NCBI RefSeq assembly: GCF_026711005.1
Contig: NZ_JAPPVJ010000009.1
Span: 62,001-126,000 of the forward strand
Reading direction: 5' to 3'
DNA length: 64,000 nt
DNA from: Sphingobacterium sp. UT-1RO-CII-1
GTDB lineage: Bacteria; Bacteroidota; Bacteroidia; Sphingobacteriales; Sphingobacteriaceae
Shown one piece after another: positions 8,644-17,108 of the stretch. The first letter of the stretch is position 1, and each line of letters opens with the position of its first letter. A program made the translations under genes and the position numbers. The notes beneath the pieces are model-generated. The model was not told the DNA's origin. It worked only from the letters and a program-made list of their open reading frames with translations, and did no database searches.

Positions 8644-9498
8644 ATGAAAAAATATATGTCTTTAGTGCTTTTTGCGCATAGCGTGTTTGCACTTCCTTTT
8701 GCATTTATTGGTTTTTTTCTAGCAGTTCAAACGACAGATCATACATTTTCTCTGACTAAGTTTTTACTGATGTTAGTTTGTATGGTAGCGGCAAGAAATG
8801 CGGCTATGGCTTTTAATAGGTACTTGGATAGGGATATTGATGCATTGAATCCTCGGACTGCTATTCGTGACATACCTGCAGGTAAAATATCTGCAAGACA
8901 CGCTCTTTTATTTACAGTAGTCAATTGCTTTATATTTATACTGGCAACGTTCTTTATCAATAATTTGTGTTTCTATCTATCTCCTGTAGCACTTTTTGTG
9001 GTTCTTTTTTACAGTTATACAAAAAGATTTACACCTTTATGCCATTTGGTATTGGGTGTAGGATTGGGGCTAGCTCCTATAGGAGCTTATTTAGTGGTGA
9101 CAAATAGTTTTCATATTGTCCCTGTGTTTTACGGTATAGCCGTAATGTGTTGGTCAGGTGGATTTGACATTATTTACGCTCTGCAAGATATGGACTTTGA
9201 CCGGGAGCACGGGTTAAGTTCAATCCCTGCTTTTTTTGGAGGTAAGACAGCATTACATATATCGGAAGGTTTGCATGTCCTTTCTTTCCTGTTTATTTTG
9301 CTACCTGCCTTCTACATGACAGTTGGTTGGCTTTATTATATAGGTGTTATATTTTACGGTTTTTTACTTATCTATCAACACCGTATAGTTTCCCCTACAG
9401 ATTTAAGTCGTGTTGATAGAGCTTTTATGACAACTAACGGTGTTGCATCGGTTATTTTCGCAGTATTCTATTTGTTGGATATTGCGTTTATTGTATAA
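8644..9498 (+). CDS. UbiA-family prenyltransferase (quinone biosynthesis)
   Basis: Integral membrane prenyltransferase of about nine helices (284 residues). The two Asp-rich substrate motifs are visible: NRYLDRDID (near residue 58) and DMDFDREHG (near residue 181), which bind Mg-prenyl diphosphate. The sequence is of the type usually labelled putative 4-hydroxybenzoate polyprenyltransferase; since Bacteroidota make menaquinone, the real acceptor may be an aromatic intermediate of the futalosine pathway (MqnP role), which I infer and cannot show here. It starts 2 bp after ysxC and is probably cotranscribed. It is not MenA by motif pattern, but distinction from other UbiA members needs phylogeny. 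Confidence 0.88.
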   Translation: MKKYMSLVLFAHSVFALPFAFIGFFLAVQTTDHTFSLTKFLLMLVCMVAARNAAMAFNRYLDRDIDALNPRTAIRDIPAGKISARHALLFTVVNCFIFILATFFINNLCFYLSPVALFVVLFYSYTKRFTPLCHLVLGVGLGLAPIGAYLVVTNSFHIVPVFYGIAVMCWSGGFDIIYALQDMDFDREHGLSSIPAFFGGKTALHISEGLHVLSFLFILLPAFYMTVGWLYYIGVIFYGFLLIYQHRIVSPTDLSRVDRAFMTTNGVASVIFAVFYLLDIAFIV

Positions 9499-9595
9499 TA
9501 TTTGAATAATTTTAGCTTTTTTTAAGGAGAAGTAATGATTTTAATTGCCATTCCATTTATAAATAGCTTTATTTGCAGAAATCAATCATTTTTAA

Positions 9596-11974
9596 ATGGC
9601 GAAAAATTTACTAATAGTGGAGTCTCCTGCGAAGGCAAAGACGATAGAGGGTTATTTAGGTAAAGATTTTTTGGTTAAATCTAGTTATGGCCACATTCGA
9701 GACTTGGTCAAAACTGACGATGCTATTGATACTGAAAATAATTTTGAACAAAAATATGAAGTGCCTTCAGATAAGAAGGCAGTGGTGAGTGAATTGAAAA
9801 AATTAGCTAAAAATGCCGAGATGGTTTGGTTAGCTTCCGATGAGGATCGTGAAGGAGAAGCTATTTCGTGGCATTTGTATGAAACGTTGGGGTTAAAAGA
9901 GGATAAGACAAAACGTATTGTTTTTCACGAAATTACAAAGCCAGCTATATTAAAGGCTATTGAGGAACCTAGGAAAATAAATTATAACTTGGTAAATGCA
10001 CAACAAGCTCGTCGTGTATTAGATAGATTGGTCGGCTTTGAATTATCTCCGGTTTTATGGCGCAAAGTTAAACCCTCGTTATCAGCAGGTAGGGTACAGT
10101 CAGTTGCTGTACGATTAATTGTTGAACGCGAGCGTGAATATAATAGGTTTGAGGCGGACGCTGCATTTAAAGTGGTGGCGCAGTTTATAACAGGTAAAGC
10201 TAAAGAGCAGTTTAAGGCGGAGCTTCCTCAAAGATTTGACAAAAAGGAAGACGCTGAGCAGTTTCTTAAAGATTGTATTGAAGCTGCATATCAGGTTAAT
10301 TCATTAGAAAAACGACCTGCAAAGCGTACTCCAGCGGCACCATTTACAACATCAACTTTACAGCAAGAGGCAAGTCGTAAATTAGGTTTTTCTGTTGCTC
10401 GAACGATGCAGGTAGCGCAACGTTTATATGAAGCGGGGCTAATAACGTATATGCGTACAGACTCCGTGAACTTGAGTGACACCGCAATATTTGCTGCCCA
10501 AGAAGAAATAGAAAAAGCATATGGGGAAAAGTACCATAAACAAAGACGTTATAAAACAAAAGCTGCCGGAGCGCAAGAAGCACACGAAGCGATTAGACCA
10601 ACATATTTCTCAGCACATAGTGTAGATGGAGATAACTCCGAAAGAAGACTATATGAACTGATATGGAAAAGAGCTATCGCTTCACAAATGAGCGAAGCTG
10701 AGTTTGAAAAAACAACTGCTAAGATAGGTATATCGACACGTGAAGAGCATTTAGTAGCGACAGGTGAAGTGATGAAGTTTGACGGCTTTTTGAAAGTTTA
10801 TATGGAGTCTACAGATGAGGACGCAGATAGTAAGATTGACGATGATAGTGATAATGCCTTGTTACCCGCTTTAGAAAAAGAGCAAGCACTACAACTTAAA
10901 TCAATGTCTGCAACAGAGCGTTTTTCACGACCTCCAGCCCGTTTCACTGAGGCATCTTTGGTTAAAAAGCTTGAGGAGTTGGGGATCGGACGGCCATCAA
11001 CCTACGCTCCAACTATTTCAACAATACAAAATAGAGGCTACGTTGTTAAGGAGGATAGAGATGGAAAAGAGAGATTATATCGTGTGCTTCAAATTGAAAA
11101 TGGACAGGTCATCGAGGGTCAAAAGACGGAAATAACAGGAGCTGAACGTTCAAAGATATTTCCTACAGACATTGGAGTATTGGTGAATGATTTTTTAGTT
11201 GAACATTTTAAAGATGTAATCGATTATCATTTTACGGCTAAAGTAGAAAAAGAATTTGACGATATCGCGCAAGGCGGCAAAGAGTGGACAACTATGTTGA
11301 AAGACTTTTATGGACCTTTTCATGATGTCATTCAAGATACTTTAGAAAATGCAGAACGTGCGACAAATGAACGTCAGTTGGGGACAGATCCTGTAACAGG
11401 AAAACCTGTAAGTGTACGTGTAGGTAGATTTGGTCCTCTGGTACAAATAGGCACTGCTGACGACGAAGAAAAACCTAGGTTTGCCTCTCTAAGGAAAGGG
11501 CAGATGATCGAAACTATTACATTTGAAGAAGCTATGGAGCTGTTTAAATTGCCAAAAAAAGTTGGTGATTTTGAAGAGAAAGAGATGACTGTAGCTATAG
11601 GACGTTTCGGACCATATATTCGCCACGCTAGTTCGTTTTATTCTATTCCAAAAGGGATGGACCCAATGGATGTGACTGAAGAACAGGCAATAGAGATTAT
11701 AAAAGAAAAACGACAAAAAGATATAGAAAAGATCATCCGTGTATTTGAAGAAAATGAGGAAGCTCGGATTGAAAATGGACGTTGGGGACCTTTTGTACGC
11801 TTTGGTAAACAAAATCTGAAAATACCTAAAGGTACGGATATAGATTCAATAACATACGAAGATGTTTTAAAATGGGCTGAAGCAGATCCGAAGGCTAAAC
11901 CTAAAGCTGCAACTAAAAAAGTAACTGTTAAAAAAAACGCAACTAAAAAAAGTTCCACAAAAGCAAAGAAATAA
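9596..11974 (+). CDS. topA: DNA topoisomerase I
   Basis: Type IA topoisomerase relaxing negative supercoils. The Toprim domain begins at the N terminus (IVESPAKAKTIEGYLG) with the metal-binding DEDREGEA near residue 83. The catalytic tyrosine is in GLITYMRTDS. After the core, instead of C4 zinc fingers there are three repeats of the type GRFGP/GRWGP (about residues 605, 665 and 720), the zinc-free C-terminal modules common in Bacteroidota. The protein ends in a Lys-rich tail (residues 765-792), probably for nonspecific DNA contact. The length of 792 residues is normal. The next gene starts one base after its stop. Confidence 0.97.
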   Translation: MAKNLLIVESPAKAKTIEGYLGKDFLVKSSYGHIRDLVKTDDAIDTENNFEQKYEVPSDKKAVVSELKKLAKNAEMVWLASDEDREGEAISWHLYETLGLKEDKTKRIVFHEITKPAILKAIEEPRKINYNLVNAQQARRVLDRLVGFELSPVLWRKVKPSLSAGRVQSVAVRLIVEREREYNRFEADAAFKVVAQFITGKAKEQFKAELPQRFDKKEDAEQFLKDCIEAAYQVNSLEKRPAKRTPAAPFTTSTLQQEASRKLGFSVARTMQVAQRLYEAGLITYMRTDSVNLSDTAIFAAQEEIEKAYGEKYHKQRRYKTKAAGAQEAHEAIRPTYFSAHSVDGDNSERRLYELIWKRAIASQMSEAEFEKTTAKIGISTREEHLVATGEVMKFDGFLKVYMESTDEDADSKIDDDSDNALLPALEKEQALQLKSMSATERFSRPPARFTEASLVKKLEELGIGRPSTYAPTISTIQNRGYVVKEDRDGKERLYRVLQIENGQVIEGQKTEITGAERSKIFPTDIGVLVNDFLVEHFKDVIDYHFTAKVEKEFDDIAQGGKEWTTMLKDFYGPFHDVIQDTLENAERATNERQLGTDPVTGKPVSVRVGRFGPLVQIGTADDEEKPRFASLRKGQMIETITFEEAMELFKLPKKVGDFEEKEMTVAIGRFGPYIRHASSFYSIPKGMDPMDVTEEQAIEIIKEKRQKDIEKIIRVFEENEEARIENGRWGPFVRFGKQNLKIPKGTDIDSITYEDVLKWAEADPKAKPKAATKKVTVKKNATKKSSTKAKK

Positions 11975-11975
11975 C

Positions 11976-12389
11976 ATGATTAAAGATTTGCCAGATAATA
12001 CGGTTGAGGATGTGTCTATAGCTGTAGTTTTACAAGACGAAACCCCAGAGAGTAAATTATGGCATGTGTACTTAGTTAACGAGAAGGACTCTCCTTTAAA
12101 AACTGTCTTTATTTCATCAAAAGGATATGGTTATAAAGACGGTATAGAGGTGAAAACAACAACACTTAGACACTTTATAGGTGATGTGGACGCAAAAAAA
12201 GCTATTAAAATAGAAGCAATTGATACTGCGGTATTTGGTTTGACAAACGAATATTTGCTTAGTTATTATATTGAGGACGTTATTTATGATAAAAAATATA
12301 TTTTTTTACCCGAAAGTATTGTTGATGATAATTTTGTAAAAGTTCCTTTGGTTGATAAACCTGGAGTTATTATTGGAGGTAATAAATAG
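11976..12389 (+). CDS. Conserved hypothetical protein between topA and cmk
   Basis: 137 residues, no signal peptide or membrane helix, acidic and beta-rich in appearance. It starts one base after the topA stop, and its own TAG shares a base with the GTG of cmk, so translation is coupled to both neighbours. I recognise it only as a small cytoplasmic protein found beside topA in related Bacteroidota, where it sometimes carries the misleading label phenylalanyl-tRNA synthetase subunit; no synthetase motif is present. A housekeeping role is suggested by the conserved position, but no function can be stated. Confidence 0.8.
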   Translation: MIKDLPDNTVEDVSIAVVLQDETPESKLWHVYLVNEKDSPLKTVFISSKGYGYKDGIEVKTTTLRHFIGDVDAKKAIKIEAIDTAVFGLTNEYLLSYYIEDVIYDKKYIFLPESIVDDNFVKVPLVDKPGVIIGGNK

Positions 12390-13060
12390 TGAAAGAGTCT
12401 AATTATATAATTGCTATTGATGGTTTTTCCTCTTGTGGAAAAAGCACTGTTGCAAAGGCGCTGGCTAAAGAGTTAAACTTTGCATTTATAGATACAGGCG
12501 CAATGTATAGGGCCGTGACTTTGTACTTTTTGAGAAATAAGGTTGATTTTTTTGATGAGTCTGCCGTGAGAGAGGCTTTAACGCATATTAAAATTGATTT
12601 TGTCCCTAATGGAGAAACTACACATATCTTATTAAATGGAGAAGATGTATCTTTAGAAATTAGGAAAATGTATGTTTCTGATAAAGTTAGTGAGGTGAGT
12701 GCAATTAAGCAAGTCCGTGAGGTTATGGTTGCGCAACAACAGGAGCTTGGTAGGAGAAGGAATGTTGTTTTAGATGGGCGTGATGTCGGGACAACCGTTT
12801 TTCCTCATGCAGATCTGAAAATATTTATGACAGCGAGCCCTGAAGTTCGGGCTAAACGTAGGTTTAAAGAACTTCAATCTAAGGGTGATATAAGTACGAT
12901 AGAGGAGATTAGAGCTAATCTTGCACATAGAGACCATATAGATACGACGAGAGAAGAAAGTCCTTTAAGGCAAGCCGCAGATGCTATTGTATTAGATAAT
13001 ACAAATCTGACACCGACAGAGCAGTTAAAGTTTATTCTAGATAGGTATAATAAAATATAA
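12389..13060 (+). CDS. cmk: Cytidylate kinase
   Basis: Phosphorylates CMP and dCMP for nucleotide recycling. P-loop GFSSCGKSTVA near residue 12, CMP-binding DTGAMYRA, LDGRDVGT, and the lid region RAKRRFKEL are all present. The length (223) fits the bacterial family. The start is GTG at 12389, overlapping the previous stop by one base; no in-frame ATG precedes the P-loop, so GTG is well supported. A two-way terminator lies just past the stop. Confidence 0.96.
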   Translation: MKESNYIIAIDGFSSCGKSTVAKALAKELNFAFIDTGAMYRAVTLYFLRNKVDFFDESAVREALTHIKIDFVPNGETTHILLNGEDVSLEIRKMYVSDKVSEVSAIKQVREVMVAQQQELGRRRNVVLDGRDVGTTVFPHADLKIFMTASPEVRAKRRFKELQSKGDISTIEEIRANLAHRDHIDTTREESPLRQAADAIVLDNTNLTPTEQLKFILDRYNKI

Positions 13061-13090
13061 TAAAAGGTTTCCAGTTGGAAACCTTTTATT
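13059..13090. terminator. Bidirectional terminator between cmk and ribF
   Basis: AATAAAAGGTTTCC (13059-13072) pairs with GGAAACCTTTTATT (13077-13090) over 14 bp with a 4-base loop. It overlaps the last codons of both convergent genes: the ribF stop lies within the right arm. Confidence 0.92.
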
Positions 13091-14063
13091 TATTAAAATA
13101 AGCTCTTATTTCAGCTTCATCTAATTTTATTTGTTGTTGCATTGTTTCCAATGACTCAAACCACTGGTCATGTCTGATGAATTTTAGGAATTTTACTCGT
13201 AAAATTTTTCCGTATATATCGTCATCAAAATCAAATAAATTAATTTCTATTTTTCTATTCATTCCGTCTACAGTTGGTCTTGTCCCTATATAAGCCATGC
13301 CTCTAGCAGTCCTTTCTGGTAGAGGTGGGGTATAGTTTGATTTTTCGATCTGTGGGACACTGGAATGAATATCCGCTTCTATTGCATATATACCATAAGC
13401 GGGTATTAATTTATGAGATTCATGGACATTTAGATTTGCCGTTGGAAAACCTATCTCTCGTCCAATTTGGTCGCCTTTAACCACGGTACCTGTTAACTCA
13501 AAGGGATAGCCCAAGTATTTATTGGCTGTGTCAATATCTCCTTTTATTAGCGATTCTCTTATGCGGGTTGAGGAAACGGCTACATCTTCAATATCTTGTT
13601 CGGCAATTTCATTGACTGCATATTCGTAAATATTGGCATAGTGCAATAAATCTTTAATAGTTCCTTTCCTATCTTTTCCGAAGTGGTGATCGTAGCCTAT
13701 TACTATCTGTTTGGTACCTAGTTTTCCCACCAAAACATTGCTTATATATTCTTCGGGTGTTTGGTTTGAAAAATCTCTCGTAAACGGTGTAATGATTAAA
13801 TGATCTATACCCGACAGAGCGAGTTGACATGCTTTTTCTTCGATGTCGTTTATTAAACGTAAATTATCATCGTTTGGATTGATTATAAGTCTAGGGTGAG
13901 GAAAAAATGTCAAAAGTACAGTTTCTCCGTTTTGTTCAGCTGCACATTCTCTTAGTTTTGATAGTATTTTTTGATGACCGATATGAACACCATCAAATGT
14001 ACCAATAGTAACTATAGCATTTGATAGCGGGGTGAATTCATCTAAGCTTCTATATATTTTCAT
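13086..14063 (-). CDS. ribF: Bifunctional riboflavin kinase / FAD synthetase
   Basis: Makes FMN and FAD. The N-terminal adenylyltransferase domain shows TIGTFDGVHIGHQ (nucleotide-binding, near residue 20) and GYDHHFGKDRKG. The C-terminal flavokinase domain has GREIGFPTANL near residue 202 and ends with the EINLFDFDDDIYG and KFLKFIR motifs. At 325 residues it is slightly long because of a loop after EADIHSS (about residue 230). Last gene of the minus-strand cluster ftsX-DUF3098-uppP-truB-ribF, 12 bp after truB. This gene order is typical of Bacteroidota. Confidence 0.96.
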   Translation of the reverse strand: MKIYRSLDEFTPLSNAIVTIGTFDGVHIGHQKILSKLRECAAEQNGETVLLTFFPHPRLIINPNDDNLRLINDIEEKACQLALSGIDHLIITPFTRDFSNQTPEEYISNVLVGKLGTKQIVIGYDHHFGKDRKGTIKDLLHYANIYEYAVNEIAEQDIEDVAVSSTRIRESLIKGDIDTANKYLGYPFELTGTVVKGDQIGREIGFPTANLNVHESHKLIPAYGIYAIEADIHSSVPQIEKSNYTPPLPERTARGMAYIGTRPTVDGMNRKIEINLFDFDDDIYGKILRVKFLKFIRHDQWFESLETMQQQIKLDEAEIRAYFNK

Positions 14064-14075
14064 TCCCTATGGAAG

Positions 14076-14801
14076 TTAATTATTATTAGCAGTGAGCTTT
14101 TGTAATCTTATTACCTCAATTAATTCTTCTAAATTCCAAGCATTATTTACGTGTAGGTCTCCGCTTTTGGTTCGGCGGAGTTTGCTTAAATGGCCGCCTA
14201 CTCCTAATTCTTTTCCAAAATCATGGGCAATCGAACGGATGTAGGTTCCTTTTGAACAGCTTATTTTAAAATGAACTTCGGGTAAGTCTATTTTTTCTAT
14301 CTCAAAACTGTTTATTTTTACCTTACGTGCTTTTAACTCTACTTCTTCGCCGCGGCGTGCTTTCTCATATACACGTTCACCTTTTACCTTAATAGCAGAG
14401 TGAGCAGGGGGATATTGTTCTATATCACCGACGAATTTATTTGTTGCTGCTTTAATGTCATTTTCTGTTAAATGAGCATAGTCCCAGGTTTCTTCTATAG
14501 GTGTTTCCAAGTCATAGGATGCTGTTGTTGCTCCTAAAGTAATAACTCCTGTGTATTCTTTGTCTTCAGCCTGGTAATTATCGATTTGTTTCGTGAATTT
14601 GCCGGTGCAAATAATTAGTAAACCTGTAGCCAAAGGGTCTAGAGTTCCGGCATGTCCCACTTTTAGCTTGAGGGGCTTCATACTGTTACGTAATTTACCC
14701 ACGACATCAAAACTAGTCCACGTTAATGGTTTATCTACTAAAAGAACTTCTCCTTCAGCAAAATGAAATGAAGAGTTCTTTTTTTGTTCTAAATCTGTCA
14801 T
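14076..14801 (-). CDS. truB: tRNA pseudouridine-55 synthase
   Basis: Forms pseudouridine at position 55 of tRNAs. The catalytic aspartate is in GHAGTLDPLATGLL (near residue 56), followed by YTGVITLG and KGTYIRSIAHDFG. The 241 residues cover the catalytic core; the C-terminal PUA-like extension is minimal, as in many Bacteroidota. Its ATG directly abuts the uppP stop (no intergenic base), so translation is coupled. The family is unambiguous. Confidence 0.95.
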   Translation of the reverse strand: MTDLEQKKNSSFHFAEGEVLLVDKPLTWTSFDVVGKLRNSMKPLKLKVGHAGTLDPLATGLLIICTGKFTKQIDNYQAEDKEYTGVITLGATTASYDLETPIEETWDYAHLTENDIKAATNKFVGDIEQYPPAHSAIKVKGERVYEKARRGEEVELKARKVKINSFEIEKIDLPEVHFKISCSKGTYIRSIAHDFGKELGVGGHLSKLRRTKSGDLHVNNAWNLEELIEVIRLQKLTANNN

Positions 14802-15596
14802 TTATATAATTTGCAGACTATGTCCGCTTAATAATAATCCAATTATAACCACTCCAAGTATGATCCTATACCAACCAAATGCTTTAAAACCATATTTTGA
14901 AAGCACGCCAATAAAAGTTTTTATTGCTACTATGGCGACTAAAAAGCCTATTACATTTCCTATAATAAGTAAGTTTATTTCCTCGCTTGAAAAAGTGTGT
15001 CCTTCTTTTAAGAATTTGAGTAATTTAACCCCCGAAGCACCTAGCATCATTGGTATTGCTAAAAAGAAAGAAAATTCTGCTGCTGCTTTACGGGTCAGGT
15101 TTTGAGTCATTCCTCCAACGATAGTGCTCGCTGATCTGGATGTGCCTGGTATTAAAGCTAGGCATTGATAAAGGCCTATAGTAAATGCTTGTTTATAGGA
15201 TATTTGATCAGAGTCATCTGTAGTGGGCTTGTTAAACCATTTGTCAACATATAACAAAATTATACCTCCAATTACAAGCATGATTGCTACCATAAGTGGG
15301 CTTTCTAACAAGCCATCTATAACATCATTTAATAACAACCCTAGTATGGAAGCAGGTATTGCTGCGACCACCAATTTGTAATAAAAGTCTAGCGACTTAA
15401 AAAAACGCTTATAGTATAAAACAAGAACAGATAATATGGTTCCCAACTGAATGACTATTGTAAATAACTTTACAAATGCTGTAGGTTCAACCCCCATCAA
15501 TGCGGTTCCTAGAATAAGGTGCCCAGTTGATGAAACGGGAAGAAATTCAGTTAAACCTTCAATAATAGCAAGGACGATTGCTTCAATATATGTCAT
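14802..15596 (-). CDS. uppP: Undecaprenyl-diphosphatase (BacA type)
   Basis: Membrane enzyme that recycles the undecaprenyl carrier lipid of cell-wall synthesis by removing a phosphate. The two reentrant signature regions are complete: EGLTEFLPVSSTGH (residues about 13-26) and PGTSRSASTIVGG (about 155). Roughly eight hydrophobic segments are visible; the length of 264 is normal. BacA homologues can raise bacitracin resistance. It sits 5 bp after the DUF3098 gene and immediately before truB in the same operon. Confidence 0.96.
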   Translation of the reverse strand: MTYIEAIVLAIIEGLTEFLPVSSTGHLILGTALMGVEPTAFVKLFTIVIQLGTILSVLVLYYKRFFKSLDFYYKLVVAAIPASILGLLLNDVIDGLLESPLMVAIMLVIGGIILLYVDKWFNKPTTDDSDQISYKQAFTIGLYQCLALIPGTSRSASTIVGGMTQNLTRKAAAEFSFFLAIPMMLGASGVKLLKFLKEGHTFSSEEINLLIIGNVIGFLVAIVAIKTFIGVLSKYGFKAFGWYRIILGVVIIGLLLSGHSLQII

Positions 15597-15601
15597 TATT
15601 C

Positions 15602-15835
15602 TTACTGTTGTTTGCTTTTAGGTTTGTACAATATTGAAACAAAGCCTAATCCAAAGCCTAACAAAACCACGATTGGAGCTATTGTTATTTTAGTGAAACT
15701 ATAGATGTCTTCTGTTCCCATCATTAAAATAAAACCTATGCAAACGATCAGTATGCTCGCTAAAAAAAGTTGATAGTTAATTTTATTAAAAACAAAGGAT
15801 GTTTTTGAAGTAGAGTTTTGTTTTATTTTAGACAT
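15602..15835 (-). CDS. DUF3098 small membrane protein
   Basis: 77 residues with two membrane segments (about 24-40 and 49-67) and the family pattern FVFNKINYQLF before the first helix and a Gly-rich FGLGFVSILY at the end. Known only as a conserved Bacteroidota protein encoded between ftsX and uppP; the function is unknown, and association with cell envelope or division is inferred from position alone. It starts 69 bp after ftsX. Confidence 0.88.
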   Translation of the reverse strand: MSKIKQNSTSKTSFVFNKINYQLFLASILIVCIGFILMMGTEDIYSFTKITIAPIVVLLGFGLGFVSILYKPKSKQQ

Positions 15836-15904
15836 GTTTTTGTGTTAAAATGGTTCTTAATTTCAAGCTGTAAAATTGAATTGAGAACCCTTTATATTTT
15901 ATTA

Positions 15905-16783
15905 TTAATTATATAAGCTATGGGACTTTGCTTTTAAATACTTCGTCACTGCGAAGTAAGTGCTGAATCCCGATATTAAAATTCCTAAAAGTACCACTAT
16001 GACAAAAATAGCACCAAACTCATACCAATTTCTTAAGAACACCAATTCGGGTATTTGTTTTTGAGCAAATTGTAAAGTGAAAATCAATAATAAAATTGCA
16101 ATAAGCGCTCCTAATAAACCATGAAATATACCATAAAGTAGATAAGGCTTTCGTATAAAGTTCTTAGTAGCACCAATTAATTGCATGCTTTTAATAAGAA
16201 AACGTTGTGAATAAATAGCGAGTCGTATTGTGTTGTTAATTAAAGCAACGGCTATTATAAGCAATACGATGGTAAATGCTAGAATGACGATACCAATTAT
16301 TCGTATGTTTTTATTAACCATATCAATCAATGTTTCTTGATATATAATCTCTTTTACCCTACTACTTTTGGCTGTCTTTTGAATAAAAGTCTGAATACTA
16401 TCGCTATTTGCATATTGTTCTTTTAGATAAACATCAATAGACGGTAATAAGGGGTTATGTCCGAGATATTCTACAAAATCTTCGCCTAAATCTTCCTTTA
16501 AACTTTTTGCAGCTAACTCTTTACTTATATATTCTGTCCGTAATACATAACTATCCTTTTCAATGTCTTTTTGCATGGCAAGAACATCACCTTCATTAAC
16601 ATTGTCGTTGACAATAATATTGAGAACAATGTTTTCTTTGACATATTTTGATAGGTTTTTCGCATGAACTAGAATAAGCCCTAATAGCCCTGTCATTAGT
16701 AAAACCAACGCTATACTGATAACCGTTGAAATATAAACGGACTTCGTTTTTCTTCTTGGTGAACCTTCTTCGTATACAGACAT
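15905..16783 (-). CDS. ftsX: Cell-division ABC transporter permease FtsX
   Basis: Partner of FtsE in the complex that activates peptidoglycan hydrolases at the septum. Topology fits FtsX: a cytoplasmic N-terminal stretch, helix 1 (about residues 19-42), an extracytoplasmic domain of about 120 residues, and three C-terminal helices. The motif LIGATKNFIRKPYLLYGIFHGLLGA is the conserved cytoplasmic loop entering the third helix. ftsE is not adjacent, which is common in this phylum. First gene of the five-gene minus-strand cluster. Confidence 0.93.
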   Translation of the reverse strand: MSVYEEGSPRRKTKSVYISTVISIALVLLMTGLLGLILVHAKNLSKYVKENIVLNIIVNDNVNEGDVLAMQKDIEKDSYVLRTEYISKELAAKSLKEDLGEDFVEYLGHNPLLPSIDVYLKEQYANSDSIQTFIQKTAKSSRVKEIIYQETLIDMVNKNIRIIGIVILAFTIVLLIIAVALINNTIRLAIYSQRFLIKSMQLIGATKNFIRKPYLLYGIFHGLLGALIAILLLIFTLQFAQKQIPELVFLRNWYEFGAIFVIVVLLGILISGFSTYFAVTKYLKAKSHSLYN

Positions 16784-17108
16784 ATGTTTTATTGCTTATT
16801 ATTTATGCGAAAGTAACTAATTATGCGCATTTAATAAACGTTTTCTGTGAATATATTCATTAAAAAACACATAATATATTACCTAGTATTAAACGTAATA
16901 TGGGATTTTTATTATTCATATTAAAACTTTTGTGCTTTTATCTAATGTAAAATGGCTATTTTCGCATCTCTTTGAAAGTGATTAAGAGAGAGAATTGTGA
17001 AATTAATATTTCTTTAAGCAATAGCTTGTCTTTGTCTAGACTGGGGGGTTGATTCATAGATATAATTAGTCATGTTTTCTCTTTTTTAAAAGTAAGAAAC
17101 GTTAGAGT
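16784..17108. other. Divergent intergenic region ftsX/leuS (325 bp)
   Basis: A/T-rich spacer holding the start signals of two divergent transcripts. I see no ORF or stable hairpin. Only imperfect -7-like strings are present (TATTTTCG at 16957-16964), not good enough to call. Confidence 0.5.

Noticed and set aside
10291..10583. Minus-strand frames inside topA
   Set aside because: The topA catalytic domain is intact over this stretch; these are shadows.
16957..16964. TATTTTCG as the leuS -7 promoter element
   Set aside because: One mismatch and 24-bp spacing to the nearest TTTTG; too weak to call.
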